A DNA stretch of 64,000 bases from an uncultured Eubacteriales bacterium (lineage in GTDB: Bacteria; Bacillota; Clostridia; Oscillospirales; Oscillospiraceae), in the NCBI GenBank assembly GCA_900313925.1, contig OMTF01000012.1, positions 1-64,000 on the forward strand, given 5' to 3'. The stretch's first letter is position 1. Every line of letters starts with the position of its first letter. The notes below the pieces were generated by a model that was not told the origin of the DNA, did no database searches, and saw only the letters and a list, made by a program, of their open reading frames with translations. Position numbers and translations under genes: made by a program. Positions 33,506 to 42,393 of the stretch are shown here, piece after piece.

Positions 33506-33916
33506 TCACTGTGGTATGGCTTTTGCCTTCTTCGGCGGCTTTGCGGGCTTTACATAGCCCAGCGCAATCTCGGGCCGACGGGCTTGAATCATTTCTCCGG
33601 CCCGGTCGACTTCCTCCATATCATGGCCGAAGATAATATTGGAGATTTCTTTGTCGCCGTGTACCAGGATCAGGCGGTAATAGTCATAATTCACGCCGGC
33701 ACAGCACATTCTAGCGTTGCAGCCGCTGATGCGGGTGAAAACTCTGTCTATGTATTCCAGCGGAATGCAGAAATACCGCCTTCCATCCTTATAGTAAACC
33801 GCACGGCTTCCGACTTTTACCTTTCCGATCGTTTCCGCCGAGTCGTAGTCGCGGTAGAAGCTCTCGTCCGTGATCGGCTGCTTATCCGGACCGCGGAACG
33901 TAAATTTGTGGTCCAT
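33506..33916 (-). CDS. Conserved-looking protein of unknown function
   Basis: The 136 residues contain no membrane segment. Central features are GSRAVYYKDGRRYFCIPLEY and a Cys-rich SGCNARMCCAGVNYDYYRLI. A basic, Pro/Lys-rich tail (KPAKPPKKAKAIPQ) ends it. The ATG follows AAAGGAGG. It lies between rubredoxin and the Crp/Fnr gene on the same strand, which suggests a role in the same redox response. Family not recognised. Confidence 0.65.
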   Translation of the reverse strand: MDHKFTFRGPDKQPITDESFYRDYDSAETIGKVKVGSRAVYYKDGRRYFCIPLEYIDRVFTRISGCNARMCCAGVNYDYYRLILVHGDKEISNIIFGHDMEEVDRAGEMIQARRPEIALGYVKPAKPPKKAKAIPQ

Positions 33917-33954
33917 ACTATCCTCCTTTGCGCTCAGCCGGGCGTATTGTCAGA

Positions 33955-34602
33955 TTATTTCAGAAGCTTAATCTTCCGACCGCTGTTTTCAAGGATCCCT
34001 TCTTCCCGCATCAGCCGGAACTCCCGCATCAGGCTTGTGCGATCTACGCACAGATAGCGGGCAAGCTGGCTGAGGGACATTTCCGTGTCAAACTCTTTTG
34101 TGCCGTATTTTTCTTCCAGATACTGAAGATATGCCTCCAGCTTCTGCCGTACTGTCTTGCGGCTGATCATGTTGATCCGCAGCAGAAGCATTTGCGTTTT
34201 CTTCGCGGTGAGGTAGAAAAGGTTGTTTGTAATGTCCGTGTGGTGCTGGCAGGCCTTCGCGCAGCGCCCCGTAATTTCGGAGAAGCGAATGAAAATAACC
34301 TCGCAGTCGGTGTCGGCCTCCACGACATAGCCCAGTTCGCCGTAGGGCATGGTGAAAACTTCACCGTAAATATCGTTCTCCGTGTAATGCTCGAGCAAGG
34401 TGTCGTTGCCATCACTGTCAATGCTGTATAAATGGGCTTTTCCGCTGAGCTGGATGCATAGGTACTCCAGTTCCGGGGAATATACAATAATCGTATCGCC
34501 CTTCCGGAAGGAACGGGTTTCCGCTTTGAAGCATTTCATCATTTCGTCAATGCTTTCATCGCTGATTCCCTTGAAGAGTTCTACATTGCGAAGAGAATTC
34601 AT
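33955..34602 (-). CDS. Crp/Fnr-family transcription regulator
   Basis: Start ATG at 34602. The 215 residues comprise an N-terminal cyclic-nucleotide-binding-like barrel (FRKGDTIIVYSPELEYLCIQ, YGEVFTMPYGELGYVVEA) and a C-terminal helix-turn-helix (LSQLARYLCVDRTSLMREFR). The four-Cys Fe-S pattern of FNR is not present. It faces the flavodiiron gene across a 310-base gap and sits beside rubredoxin. It probably regulates this oxygen or NO detoxification locus. Confidence 0.9.
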   Translation of the reverse strand: MNSLRNVELFKGISDESIDEMMKCFKAETRSFRKGDTIIVYSPELEYLCIQLSGKAHLYSIDSDGNDTLLEHYTENDIYGEVFTMPYGELGYVVEADTDCEVIFIRFSEITGRCAKACQHHTDITNNLFYLTAKKTQMLLLRINMISRKTVRQKLEAYLQYLEEKYGTKEFDTEMSLSQLARYLCVDRTSLMREFRLMREEGILENSGRKIKLLK

Positions 34603-34911
34603 AGTATTCACTCTCACTTTCAGTATAGAAACGAGTATATCATAAGTCTGTCGCATTTGCGACAAATAAACAGCGGAAGAAAAACAAAATTTGCCTTGCT
34701 GCACGGTCTGCGTCACAGGGCGGCACAAATGCCCGGAATAGTTGCAGACGCCTCTTTGAAAATGATATAATACGGCGAGCCGCGGCAGCGCCGGCTATCT
34801 TTGACGCCCTTGCGGCAAGACTGTTCTGAATGGATGACGAAGGACTCTGTCAAGTCCGCCGCCCGCAGCGTTCCATGCTGCGAAAGTCAAAACGGGTACG
34901 GAGGAAAACAT

Positions 34912-36114
34912 ATGTATCTAACAAAGACCATTAAGGAAGACCTGATTTGGGTGGGAGCCGACGATCGCCGCCTTGCGTTTTTCGAGGGCGTGTATGGTGT
35001 TCCCAATGGAGTTTCGTACAATTCCTATTTACTGCTGGATGATAAAAATGTTCTTTTTGACACGGTAGACAAAGCCGTGGAAGGGCTGTTTCTTAATAAT
35101 GTGCAGGCGACCTTGAACGGACGGAAGCTGGACTATCTCGTGATTCAGCACATGGAACCGGATCATGCAGCTTCCATCGAAGAGCTTTCGCTTCGCTATC
35201 CGGATTTGACGATTGTCTGCAACGCCAAGACGGCACAGATGCTGCAGCAGTATTTTGACACAGATTATTCCCAGCGCATTCACCTTGTAAAGGAGGGGGA
35301 TACACTTTCAGTCGGGAAACACGAACTGAGCTTCGTGTTTGCTCCCATGGTGCACTGGCCGGAGGTTATGATGACCTATGAAAAAACCGACGGGATTCTC
35401 TTTACGGCGGATGCCTTCGGCTGCTTTGGCGCCCTGAATGGCCGGATTTTTGCCGATGAAGTGGATTTCTACCACGACTGGATGGATGAAGCCCGGCGGT
35501 ATTATACAAATATTGTCGGAAAATACGGCATGCAGGTACAGTCTGCACTGAAGAAGGCAGAAAACCTGCAGATGCATTACGTTTGTCCTCTGCATGGGTT
35601 TGTATGGCGCCGGGACTTCGGACCGTACCTGGAGAAATACCAAAAATGGAGCCTCTACGAACCGGAGAAGAAAGGCGTTATGATGGCGTATGCCTCAGTG
35701 TATGAGCATACGGAACAGGCGGCGAACCTGCTGGCAGCTTTTCTGTCCGATCGCGGCGTAGAAGTTAAAATGTATGACACATCCGTAACGCCGGCAAGCT
35801 ACATTCTTTCCGACGCTTTCCAGTACAGCAACTTGGTTTTTGCGTCTACGACGTATAATATGTGCATATTTGTAACGATGGAAAATCTACTCAACGATAT
35901 TGTCCATCATAATCTGAAGAACCGGCATATTTCCCTGATTGAAAACGGTTCTTGGGCTCCTGTCTGCGGAAAACAGATGAAGGAAGTACTCAGCGAACTT
36001 CCGGGTTCCGCTTTTATTGGCGATACCGTAACGCTTAAATCCTCCCTCAAGCAGGATCAGCGTGCGCAGCTGGAAGCCCTTGCCGATGCGATCGCGGCGG
36101 ATGTGAAGGCTTGA
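34912..36114 (+). CDS. Flavodiiron protein (FprA-like oxygen/NO reductase)
   Basis: The start is the ATG at 34912 after GGAGGAAAACAT. The 400 residues form a metallo-beta-lactamase-like diiron domain with ligands in HMEPDHA (H80, E82, D84, H85), H148 in MVHWPE, D167 in FTADAFG and H228 in CPLHGFVW. A C-terminal flavodoxin domain follows (AYASVYEHTEQAANLLA). It reduces O2 to water or NO to N2O with electrons from rubredoxin, which is encoded nearby. Confidence 0.96.
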   Translation: MYLTKTIKEDLIWVGADDRRLAFFEGVYGVPNGVSYNSYLLLDDKNVLFDTVDKAVEGLFLNNVQATLNGRKLDYLVIQHMEPDHAASIEELSLRYPDLTIVCNAKTAQMLQQYFDTDYSQRIHLVKEGDTLSVGKHELSFVFAPMVHWPEVMMTYEKTDGILFTADAFGCFGALNGRIFADEVDFYHDWMDEARRYYTNIVGKYGMQVQSALKKAENLQMHYVCPLHGFVWRRDFGPYLEKYQKWSLYEPEKKGVMMAYASVYEHTEQAANLLAAFLSDRGVEVKMYDTSVTPASYILSDAFQYSNLVFASTTYNMCIFVTMENLLNDIVHHNLKNRHISLIENGSWAPVCGKQMKEVLSELPGSAFIGDTVTLKSSLKQDQRAQLEALADAIAADVKA

Positions 36115-36483
36115 GCAATGCGCCCCATCGACACGCAACGGAACGGCGGCATTGCGTAAGGGGATAAGGAAAAAAGGGCCGAAAGGTTCGTGCTAGATAC
36201 GCTCTCCACAGAGCAGATGGCGGAAATACGCAGAGTCTGTTCGCGGAAGAGCGTATTATTTTATAACCTCTTCCGAAGTTTCATCCAGAAAAATTGCTGT
36301 ATTAAAATTAAGAAAAAGCTGTCCGATTCCCCCACGGTGCTCGGCCTGCAGGAATGTCCACAAGGCTTTGAAGGATCAGCTGGATCCGAGACAGAGCGCA
36401 GCGCATTTAAATAAGATCTGCCTTCTTAGCATGTGCAGGCGGTCTAGAGCAGGATCATTGAGGCACAGAAGATCGCCGGATCT
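36115..36483. other. Intergenic region with terminator-like hairpins
   Basis: About 370 bases between convergent genes, with no supported gene. ATACGCTCT (36197-36205) pairs with AGAGCGTAT (36248-36256) and is followed by TATTTTATAA, a plausible terminator for the flavodiiron gene. GCAATGCGCC/GGCGGCATTGC nearer the stop could also fold. Confidence 0.5.
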
Positions 36484-37521
36484 TTATTCCTGGGAATCCT
36501 GCGCCCTATCGCCATAGCCGTTCGGATTCTTCTTTTGCCAGTTCCAGGAATCCCGGCACATATCATCCAGATCGTATTTTGCCTTCCAGCCCAGAATGGC
36601 AGCGGATTTGTCCGGAGAGGCATATGTAACCGGAAGGTCCCCGGCTCTTCGCGCTCCAATTTTATAAGGAATCTTTACGCCGGTTACCCGTTCAAAGCTC
36701 TTTACGATGTCAAGGACACTGTAGCCTTGCCCGGTTCCGAGATTGAAGACGCTTTCTCCGCGGTGCTCCAGCATGTAGCGGATGGCGGCAACATGCCCGG
36801 AAGCTAGGTCGCATACGTGAATGTAATCCCGTATGCCGGTTCCATCCGGTGTGTCATAGTCGTCGCCGAACACGTTGAGATACGGAAGCCGTCCGATGGC
36901 AACCTGGGAAATATACGGCATGAGGTTGTTGGGAATGCCGCGGGGATCCTCGCCGATAAGGCCCGAAGGGTGCGCTCCGATCGGATTAAAATACCGAAGC
37001 AGAAGAACGGACCAGTCCGAGTCCGCCTTCGCCATATCCCGCAGAATCTGCTCGGACATGTATTTTGTCCACCCGTACGGGTTCGTGCAGCCGCCGGTGA
37101 TGGAGTCCTCCCGCAAAGGCATGGGATCGGTTCCGGTGTAAACCGTTGCAGAGGAAGAGAAAATGATATTCTTGCAGCCGTGATCCCGCATGGCTTCACA
37201 CAGGCGGACCGTGCAGAATAGGTTATTATCATAATATTCAAGAGGCATCTGAACACTTTCCCCTACTGCCTTCAAGCCTGCAAAGTGTATGGCACAGGAG
37301 ATGGCATGCCTTTCAAAAATGCGGTCCAGCGCCGCCCGGTTACGAACATCTACTTCGTAGAAAGCGACTTTTTTCCCGGTAATCTGCTCAATGCGGTCTA
37401 CCGCCTTAGCACTGCTGTTGACAAGGTTATCGATAATCACGACGTCATAGCCACTGTTTAAAAGCTCAACGCAGGTGTGGCTTCCGATAAAGCCTGCGCC
37501 GCCGGTCACCAATACGGTCAT
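36484..37521 (-). CDS. galE: UDP-glucose 4-epimerase
   Basis: Interconverts UDP-glucose and UDP-galactose. The start is the ATG at 37521 (MTVLVTGGAGFIGSH, the Rossmann motif). The catalytic SSSATVY and YGWTKYMSE with Tyr-x-x-x-Lys, and RYFNPIGAHPSGLIGEDP, are hallmarks. The length of 345 is normal. It has no clear ribosome binding site because a small mobile element ends only 20 bases upstream, splitting it from the nucleotidyltransferase gene. Its expression may therefore be altered. Confidence 0.95.
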   Translation of the reverse strand: MTVLVTGGAGFIGSHTCVELLNSGYDVVIIDNLVNSSAKAVDRIEQITGKKVAFYEVDVRNRAALDRIFERHAISCAIHFAGLKAVGESVQMPLEYYDNNLFCTVRLCEAMRDHGCKNIIFSSSATVYTGTDPMPLREDSITGGCTNPYGWTKYMSEQILRDMAKADSDWSVLLLRYFNPIGAHPSGLIGEDPRGIPNNLMPYISQVAIGRLPYLNVFGDDYDTPDGTGIRDYIHVCDLASGHVAAIRYMLEHRGESVFNLGTGQGYSVLDIVKSFERVTGVKIPYKIGARRAGDLPVTYASPDKSAAILGWKAKYDLDDMCRDSWNWQKKNPNGYGDRAQDSQE

Positions 37522-37570
37522 AATCTTTTTGGCGAGGAAACCCACAGGTTTGCCTGTGGGAGGAATCGCC

Positions 37571-37858
37571 TTACACCACCCTTCTTAATTCAGTAATCAT
37601 TTTCCTGCGCACTTCAAGGAGTCTGAGATTCTTGTATCCTGCCGATGCATTGATTTTCTTTCCGTCAAGAAGTCTCAGATCCGTTCTTCCGGTTGCACGC
37701 CGTCCGAAAATGAAACATATCCGCCCTCTCCATTTTACAAACCTGAATCCATTCACTTCATAGAGTGCCTGATTCCTTTTCCGGTATCCGCCCCTCAGGT
37801 TTATAGCCTTGTGGATCTGACGGTTATGACATCTTACTTTTTTCTGCTGACACTCCAG
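37571..37858 (-). pseudogene. iscB: IscB nuclease, C-terminal remnant
   Basis: The frame opens after a TAG at 37861-37859 and runs 95 codons to the stop at 37571. It contains VRCHNRQIHKA, GGYRKRNQALYEVNGFR, then CFIFGRRATGRTDLRLLDG and KINASAGYKNLRLLE, the pattern of the C-terminal target-adjacent-motif-interacting region of IscB. The RuvC and HNH catalytic parts are missing. It cannot cut DNA on its own. Confidence 0.75.
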
Positions 37859-37861
37859 CTA

Positions 37862-38118
37862 CTTGACAGTTCCTCCTAAGAGCGGCAAATGTACCATCGC
37901 CAATGTTAATGGAAGGCTTGTTGCACGCAGCACGGTACCTATACCGCAGAACTTTTTATTCACACACCTTATTGCTGACAGACGTGGCACTACATCCGCA
38001 GGGAACTATGTATATACCGAGGTATACATTCTTCCTTATCGCAGCCAGGAAAGGCTTAGGCTACTCACTCCGGGCTGCTAAGCAACCTCACAGGCTTGTT
38101 TGTGGGTACCAGTGAGGC
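37862..38118 (-). ncRNA. Omega-RNA (HEARO RNA)-like structured RNA
   Basis: It lies immediately 5' of the iscB tail, where IscB guide RNAs are encoded. Visible helices include TGTATA CCTCGGTA TATACA (about 38010-38030), CTTTCCTGGC.. GGAAG, and CCTTCCATT.. GGCGATGG. The text GTGAGTAGCCTAAGC matches my memory of HEARO RNAs. A covariance search is needed to confirm it. If intact, it could be used by an IscB supplied in trans. Confidence 0.65.
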
Positions 38119-38157
38119 AATATTCCGCATATTCTGCGGGGAATCCGGGCTGCGAGG

Positions 38158-39072
38158 CTATTCGTCCCAAAGCCCTTCCGGGTAGAGCCCCTGTCTCTTC
38201 ATGCGGGCAATCGCATCCCGGACGCTCTGCAGATCGGATTTATAGGTGACGCCGTACCAGGTTTCCGAACAGGGAAGAACCTCCACGCTTCCGGTGCCGG
38301 ACTGCAAAACGCGGCTTACGACGGACGGGAGGAAATATTCCGCTTTCAGCGGATTTTCCCGCAGGGCTTCATTTAGGAAAAGGGGGAAGCCGCTTTCAAT
38401 CGCGGGCAGGATTTCGGCCCCGAAGCCCCAGAAATTCATGCTGACCGGCGTATCCCCGGGAACCCGGGTCCAGCTTTTCCCGCCGTCTTCCGTATAAGCG
38501 GCGTCCTCCCCGGCAGGAACAATCTGCGTATGTTCTGTGACGCGCACGAGCTTTCCATCCTGAACGACGCATAAACCACGGGCAACGGAGCCGTTCTCCG
38601 TTACGGTATTCCGGATCCGATAACCGACCATGGCGTGACAGGTTTCCGGCCGGTCCGCCCGGAGAAAAGTGAAGATGGATTGATAGGCGGAAGGGCCGTA
38701 ATAGTCATCGGAATTGATAACGGCGAAAGGTCCGTCCAGCACTTTCCGGCAGCTGTATATGGCGTGCGCTGTGCCCCAGGGCTTTACGCGTCCGGCGGGA
38801 ACGGTGTATCCTTCCGGCAGATCGGCAAGCCGCTGCGGAACATACGCAACGTCAAAATAGGATTCCATGCGACGCCCGATGCGCTCCGCAAATGTCTTTT
38901 GAAGGGCTTCCGTCACAATGAATACGACGCGCCGGAATCCTGCCTGATGGGCGTCATAAAGGGAAAAATCCATAATGGCGTGCCCCTGGGGATCGACCGC
39001 TTCGATCTGCTTGAGACCGCCGAAGCGGCTCCCCATACCGGCAGCCATCACGACTAAGGTTGGATTTCGCAT
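38158..39072 (-). CDS. Sugar-phosphate nucleotidyltransferase family protein
   Basis: Start ATG at 39072 after AAAGGAAAGCT. The N-terminal VVMAAGMGSRFGGLKQIEAV is a nucleotidyltransferase loop, DDYYG holds the metal Asp residues after FAVINS, and the later NFWGF stretch follows. The 304 residues resemble the NTP_transferase proteins of Clostridia that lack a fused kinase. It precedes galE, now separated by the IscB-type element. The sugar substrate is not determinable. Confidence 0.85.
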   Translation of the reverse strand: MRNPTLVVMAAGMGSRFGGLKQIEAVDPQGHAIMDFSLYDAHQAGFRRVVFIVTEALQKTFAERIGRRMESYFDVAYVPQRLADLPEGYTVPAGRVKPWGTAHAIYSCRKVLDGPFAVINSDDYYGPSAYQSIFTFLRADRPETCHAMVGYRIRNTVTENGSVARGLCVVQDGKLVRVTEHTQIVPAGEDAAYTEDGGKSWTRVPGDTPVSMNFWGFGAEILPAIESGFPLFLNEALRENPLKAEYFLPSVVSRVLQSGTGSVEVLPCSETWYGVTYKSDLQSVRDAIARMKRQGLYPEGLWDE

Positions 39073-39215
39073 AGCTTTCCTTTCTGCTGCCGACGGCAGC
39101 ACTGTGAGAGAGTGTGGATTAACGCCTTATATCCCCATAGCTAAAGCAAGGAATTTACGGCAGGATATGGTAAAGACCAAATTCGGCATATATTTCGAAC
39201 GCCGCGTCCGGAGGG

Positions 39216-40154
39216 TTACGTGCCGGAGGACTCTCCGGCACGGCGGCCAAGCCGGGAAAACCATCGAAAAGTCAGCGGCCAAACCGTTCCCCCGAAAAAA
39301 ACCATGAGAAAATATCGGAGACCGTCTGCCACGGGGTGTCCGCCGAAGAGAGCCAGCAGCGGCGCTTTCAGGAATACGCGCAGGGCAAGAACTCCGGCGA
39401 TTCCGATCCCGGCTTTCAGGATCTGCGCCCACCAGACAGCGGAGGTCGGATAGTGAATGTTTCGCAGATCAAGCACATAGCTCAGAAGAAAGGCAAGGCT
39501 GCTGAACAGGCAGAGATAGGAATTCTTCCACGCCGATTGAAAATTGTCCGCATCTACGTCGGACGGGAAGGGATGCAGCTCCATATAGAGCACATACAGG
39601 AGCGACAGTACGCACAGCCCCGCGAAAACCCAGGCAATGCCCTGCGGCTTTTCTTCGGCTCTGCGGAAGATGGGAAGCAGCAGGAGCAGTGCGGCAACGC
39701 CGATGGCAAGTCCGGCGGCGACATCAGCCGGCGTGTGCACACCCAGGTACATCCGCGTAAAGGCGGTAAACAGGCACAGAACCGAAGCCAGAACGATCAG
39801 CGCGGTGCGGCGGCGGTAGACAGCCGGGGCAAGCAGCGCAGCCGTTGAGGTCTGGCTGTGCCCAGATGGAAAGGAGTAGCCTCCTGCGTCCGCAACGGCC
39901 CCCTCCACCGGATGCAGATTCGGATCCCGGATCCAGGGCCGGGGAATGCGGCAGGCGATTTTGAGGAATTGACCGACGGTGATCCCCAGCAGGCCGGTCG
40001 CAGCCATATAGTAGCCGCAGCGCTTATCCAGGCACCAGAGACACAGAACTGCCAGAACGAGAAAGACAGCTTCGCTTCCCAGCCAGGTGCCGGCGAGTGT
40101 CAGTACGTTGAGAAAAGGAGTCCGTATCGACTGCAATGCGAGCAGAAAATCCAT
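39216..40154 (-). CDS. PAP2-family membrane phosphatase
   Basis: Start ATG at 40154. The 312 residues hold eight or so hydrophobic segments and the three-part PAP2 phosphatase motif: KIACRIPRPW, SFPSGHSQTSTA and RMYLGVHTPADVAAG. Relatives dephosphorylate lipid phosphates such as phosphatidate or undecaprenyl pyrophosphate. The C-terminal part with extra membrane segments is common in Clostridia. A hairpin GTGCCGGAG/CTCCGGCAC (39220-39241) overlaps the stop region. Confidence 0.88.
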   Translation of the reverse strand: MDFLLALQSIRTPFLNVLTLAGTWLGSEAVFLVLAVLCLWCLDKRCGYYMAATGLLGITVGQFLKIACRIPRPWIRDPNLHPVEGAVADAGGYSFPSGHSQTSTAALLAPAVYRRRTALIVLASVLCLFTAFTRMYLGVHTPADVAAGLAIGVAALLLLLPIFRRAEEKPQGIAWVFAGLCVLSLLYVLYMELHPFPSDVDADNFQSAWKNSYLCLFSSLAFLLSYVLDLRNIHYPTSAVWWAQILKAGIGIAGVLALRVFLKAPLLALFGGHPVADGLRYFLMVFFGGTVWPLTFRWFSRLGRRAGESSGT

Positions 40155-40364
40155 GCCGAGGCCACCCTTCCGCATCCCAGACGCGAACCAGCCGCATCGG
40201 GAAAATTTTTCACGTGCACTATAGCAAAGCAGATGCGAAAATGCAACCGTAGCAGCCTGCGATCTGTACGAAAAAAATTCCAATACGGAAAAAATTTTGA
40301 GTAGATTTTCCATTGACGGCACGGTAAATCCTGATAAAATACACCCATAAATGAATACGGAAAT

Positions 40365-40641
40365 GCATGGATGGAGACAAGTAGCGCAACTGCTTTCTTA
40401 CAGAGAGCCGGCGGCGGTGGAAAACCGGCAGGGGAATCTGCGTGAATAACACTCCGGAGCAGCGACCTGAAAGATGACACCCAGTAGGGAAGACGCGAAG
40501 CGTGGCGTTAGAACGTGAGGGCTTGATGGAGCTCGAAAAAGAGACCATGGAACATGGTAATTTAGGTGGCACCGCGGATGGCAGCTATTCGTCCTAAGAA
40601 ATTGGGAAAGAGCTGCAATGATTATCCGGAGGTGTTTTTTT
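40365..40641 (+). promoter_or_regulatory. T-box leader, asparagine specific, controlling asnB
   Basis: Stem I has GGAG/CTCC at its base and the AGTA loop motif. The specifier codon AAC at 40448-40450 (Asn) is followed by A. The T-box AGGTGGCACCGCGG lies at 40564-40577; its UGGC (40567-40570) would pair with a GCCA tRNA end, as expected for tRNA-Asn with discriminator G. A competing stem pairs CGGAT (40575-40579) and GCAGCT with AGCTGC and ATCCG (40624-40628), which runs into the ribosome binding site and seven T. Uncharged tRNA-Asn should therefore turn on asnB. Confidence 0.95.
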
Positions 40642-42231
40642 ATGTGTTCCATTATGGGATTTACGACCCAGGCGCTGACTGAGGAAGAGATTCGGCCGTA
40701 TTTTGACCGTACCAAATCCAGAGGTCCGGACAAAACACGCATCGAGAAGACAGGGTCCGGCTGGCTGTGCTTCCACCGGCTTGCCATCATGGATTTAAGC
40801 TGTACCGGAATGCAGCCGTTTCACAGGGACGGCGACATGTGCGTATGCAATGGGGAACTGTATCTTTTCCGCCCTCTTCGCGGTGAAATCGCGAAGGAAG
40901 TCCCGCTGCAAAGCGAATGCGACTGCGAAATTATTCTGCCGCTGTACCGGAAGTACGGACTGGATATGTTTCGAAAACTTGATGCGGAGTTTGCCATGAT
41001 CCTCTACGATGCGCAGAAAGACGCCTATATCGCGGCGCGGGATCCGCTCGGCATCCGTCCGCTGTTTTACGGACGGATGCGGAAGGACGGCTCCATGGTA
41101 TTTGCGAGCGAAGCGAAAAACCTGGTGGGGCTTGTGGATCGAATCCTGCCCTTTCCTCCCGGATGCTACTGGGCGGACGGCACGTTCACCCGCTACGCGG
41201 ATCTGACAACCGTCCGGCCGGAAGAATATATCCGGGACGATGTGGACACAATCTGCCGTAAGATAAGGGAACTTCTAATCCTGGGCATTGACAAGCGGCT
41301 TGACGCTGATGCGCCGCTGGGATTTCTTCTCTCCGGCGGTTTGGATTCCAGCCTGGTCTGCGCAGTTTCCGCGAAGCTCCTGGGACGCCATGTACGGACT
41401 TTCGCCATCGGCATGGACAAGGATGCCATTGATCTTAAGTATGCGCGGGAAGCGGCCGAGTATATCGGGGCGGAACATACGGAGATTTTTATGACGCGGC
41501 AGCAGGTTCTGGACAGTCTGGAGGAGGTCATTGCCGCTTTGGGCACATGGGACATCACCACCATACGGGCAAGCATGGGCATGTACCTTTGCTGCAAGGC
41601 GATCCACGAACAAACGGATGTGCGCGTCCTGCTGACCGGGGAAATCTCGGATGAGCTTTTCGGCTATAAATACACGGACTTTGCCCCTTCCGCGGAGGAA
41701 TTCCAGCGGGAAGCGAAGAAACGTGTTGACGAGCTGTATATGTATGATGTGCTGCGGGCAGATCGTTGCATTTCCGCAAACTCCATCGAGGCCCGTGTGC
41801 CTTTCGGCGATCTGGCGTTTGTAAACTATGTGATGCGCATTGATCCGGAGCGCAAAATGAACCGCTACGGCATCGGAAAGTATCTTCTCCGTCACGCTTT
41901 TGAAAAGGATGGACTTCTGCCGGAAAATATTCTGTGGCGGCAGAAAGCCGCGTTTTCCGACGCAGTCGGACACTCCATGGTGGATGATCTGAAAGCTTAC
42001 GCAGAGCGCCTGTATACGGAGGAAGAGTTCCAGCGGAAGCGCCGGCAGTATGCATTTCGAACGCCGTTTACCAAGGAAAGCCTTCTCTACCGCGAAATTT
42101 TCGAGAAGTATTACCCGGGGCAGGCGGGGATGATCAAGGACTACTGGATGCCGAACCGTTCCTGGAAAGGCTGCGACGTAGATGATCCTTCCGCTCGTGT
42201 GCTGCCAAACTACGGGGCTTCCGGCATGTAG
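40642..42231 (+). CDS. asnB: Asparagine synthase (glutamine-hydrolysing)
   Basis: Start ATG at 40642, so the N-terminal glutaminase nucleophile is Cys2 (MCSIMGFTT). The domain continues through CNGELYLF and AAEFAMILYD-like stretches. The synthetase half has the pyrophosphate loop LLSGGLDSSLV and LTGEISDELFGY. The 529 residues match the AsnB type that turns aspartate, ATP and glutamine into asparagine. Control by an upstream Asn T-box supports the assignment. Confidence 0.97.
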   Translation: MCSIMGFTTQALTEEEIRPYFDRTKSRGPDKTRIEKTGSGWLCFHRLAIMDLSCTGMQPFHRDGDMCVCNGELYLFRPLRGEIAKEVPLQSECDCEIILPLYRKYGLDMFRKLDAEFAMILYDAQKDAYIAARDPLGIRPLFYGRMRKDGSMVFASEAKNLVGLVDRILPFPPGCYWADGTFTRYADLTTVRPEEYIRDDVDTICRKIRELLILGIDKRLDADAPLGFLLSGGLDSSLVCAVSAKLLGRHVRTFAIGMDKDAIDLKYAREAAEYIGAEHTEIFMTRQQVLDSLEEVIAALGTWDITTIRASMGMYLCCKAIHEQTDVRVLLTGEISDELFGYKYTDFAPSAEEFQREAKKRVDELYMYDVLRADRCISANSIEARVPFGDLAFVNYVMRIDPERKMNRYGIGKYLLRHAFEKDGLLPENILWRQKAAFSDAVGHSMVDDLKAYAERLYTEEEFQRKRRQYAFRTPFTKESLLYREIFEKYYPGQAGMIKDYWMPNRSWKGCDVDDPSARVLPNYGASGM

Positions 42232-42250
42232 AAACGGAAAAGGAAAAACG

Positions 42251-42290
42251 AATCCCGGGACAGCGGCAGATCACGCGCCCGGGATTTATT
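42251..42290 (+). terminator. asnB terminator
   Basis: AATCCCGGG (42251-42259) and CCCGGGATT (42278-42286) form a 9-bp stem followed by TATT, after the asnB stop. Confidence 0.7.
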
Positions 42291-42393
42291 GACATCACTC
42301 CCACGGGGTTGTATGATCAGAAAACAATTCGCGTCGGTGCGGCGGAAAAGCTCTGCCGCCGGGCGCTAAACAGAATCGACAGGGGACAGCGTT

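Larger units (their letters stand above)
37541..38118 (-). mobile_element. Minimal IscB/omega-RNA (HEARO-like) element inserted between two sugar-nucleotide genes
   Basis: Read on the minus strand, the element begins near 38118 with a foldable end (CCTCAC and GTGAGG), runs through a structured RNA of about 250 bases, and then the last 95 codons of an iscB gene. It ends in the subterminal hairpin CCCACAGG TTTG CCTGTGGG (37541-37560). IscB loci have the order left end, omega-RNA, iscB, right end. Here the RNA is joined to the C-terminal tail, with the nuclease body missing. This makes it a non-autonomous derivative. Confidence 0.7.

Noticed and set aside
37863-38115. Two plus-strand ORFs of 70-72 codons
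   Set aside because: They lie antisense to the omega-RNA-like region and lack ribosome binding sites.
42290-42393. yybP-ykoY manganese riboswitch before mntP
   Set aside because: Expected because mntP often has one, but the conserved core elements were not seen in the short upstream region.
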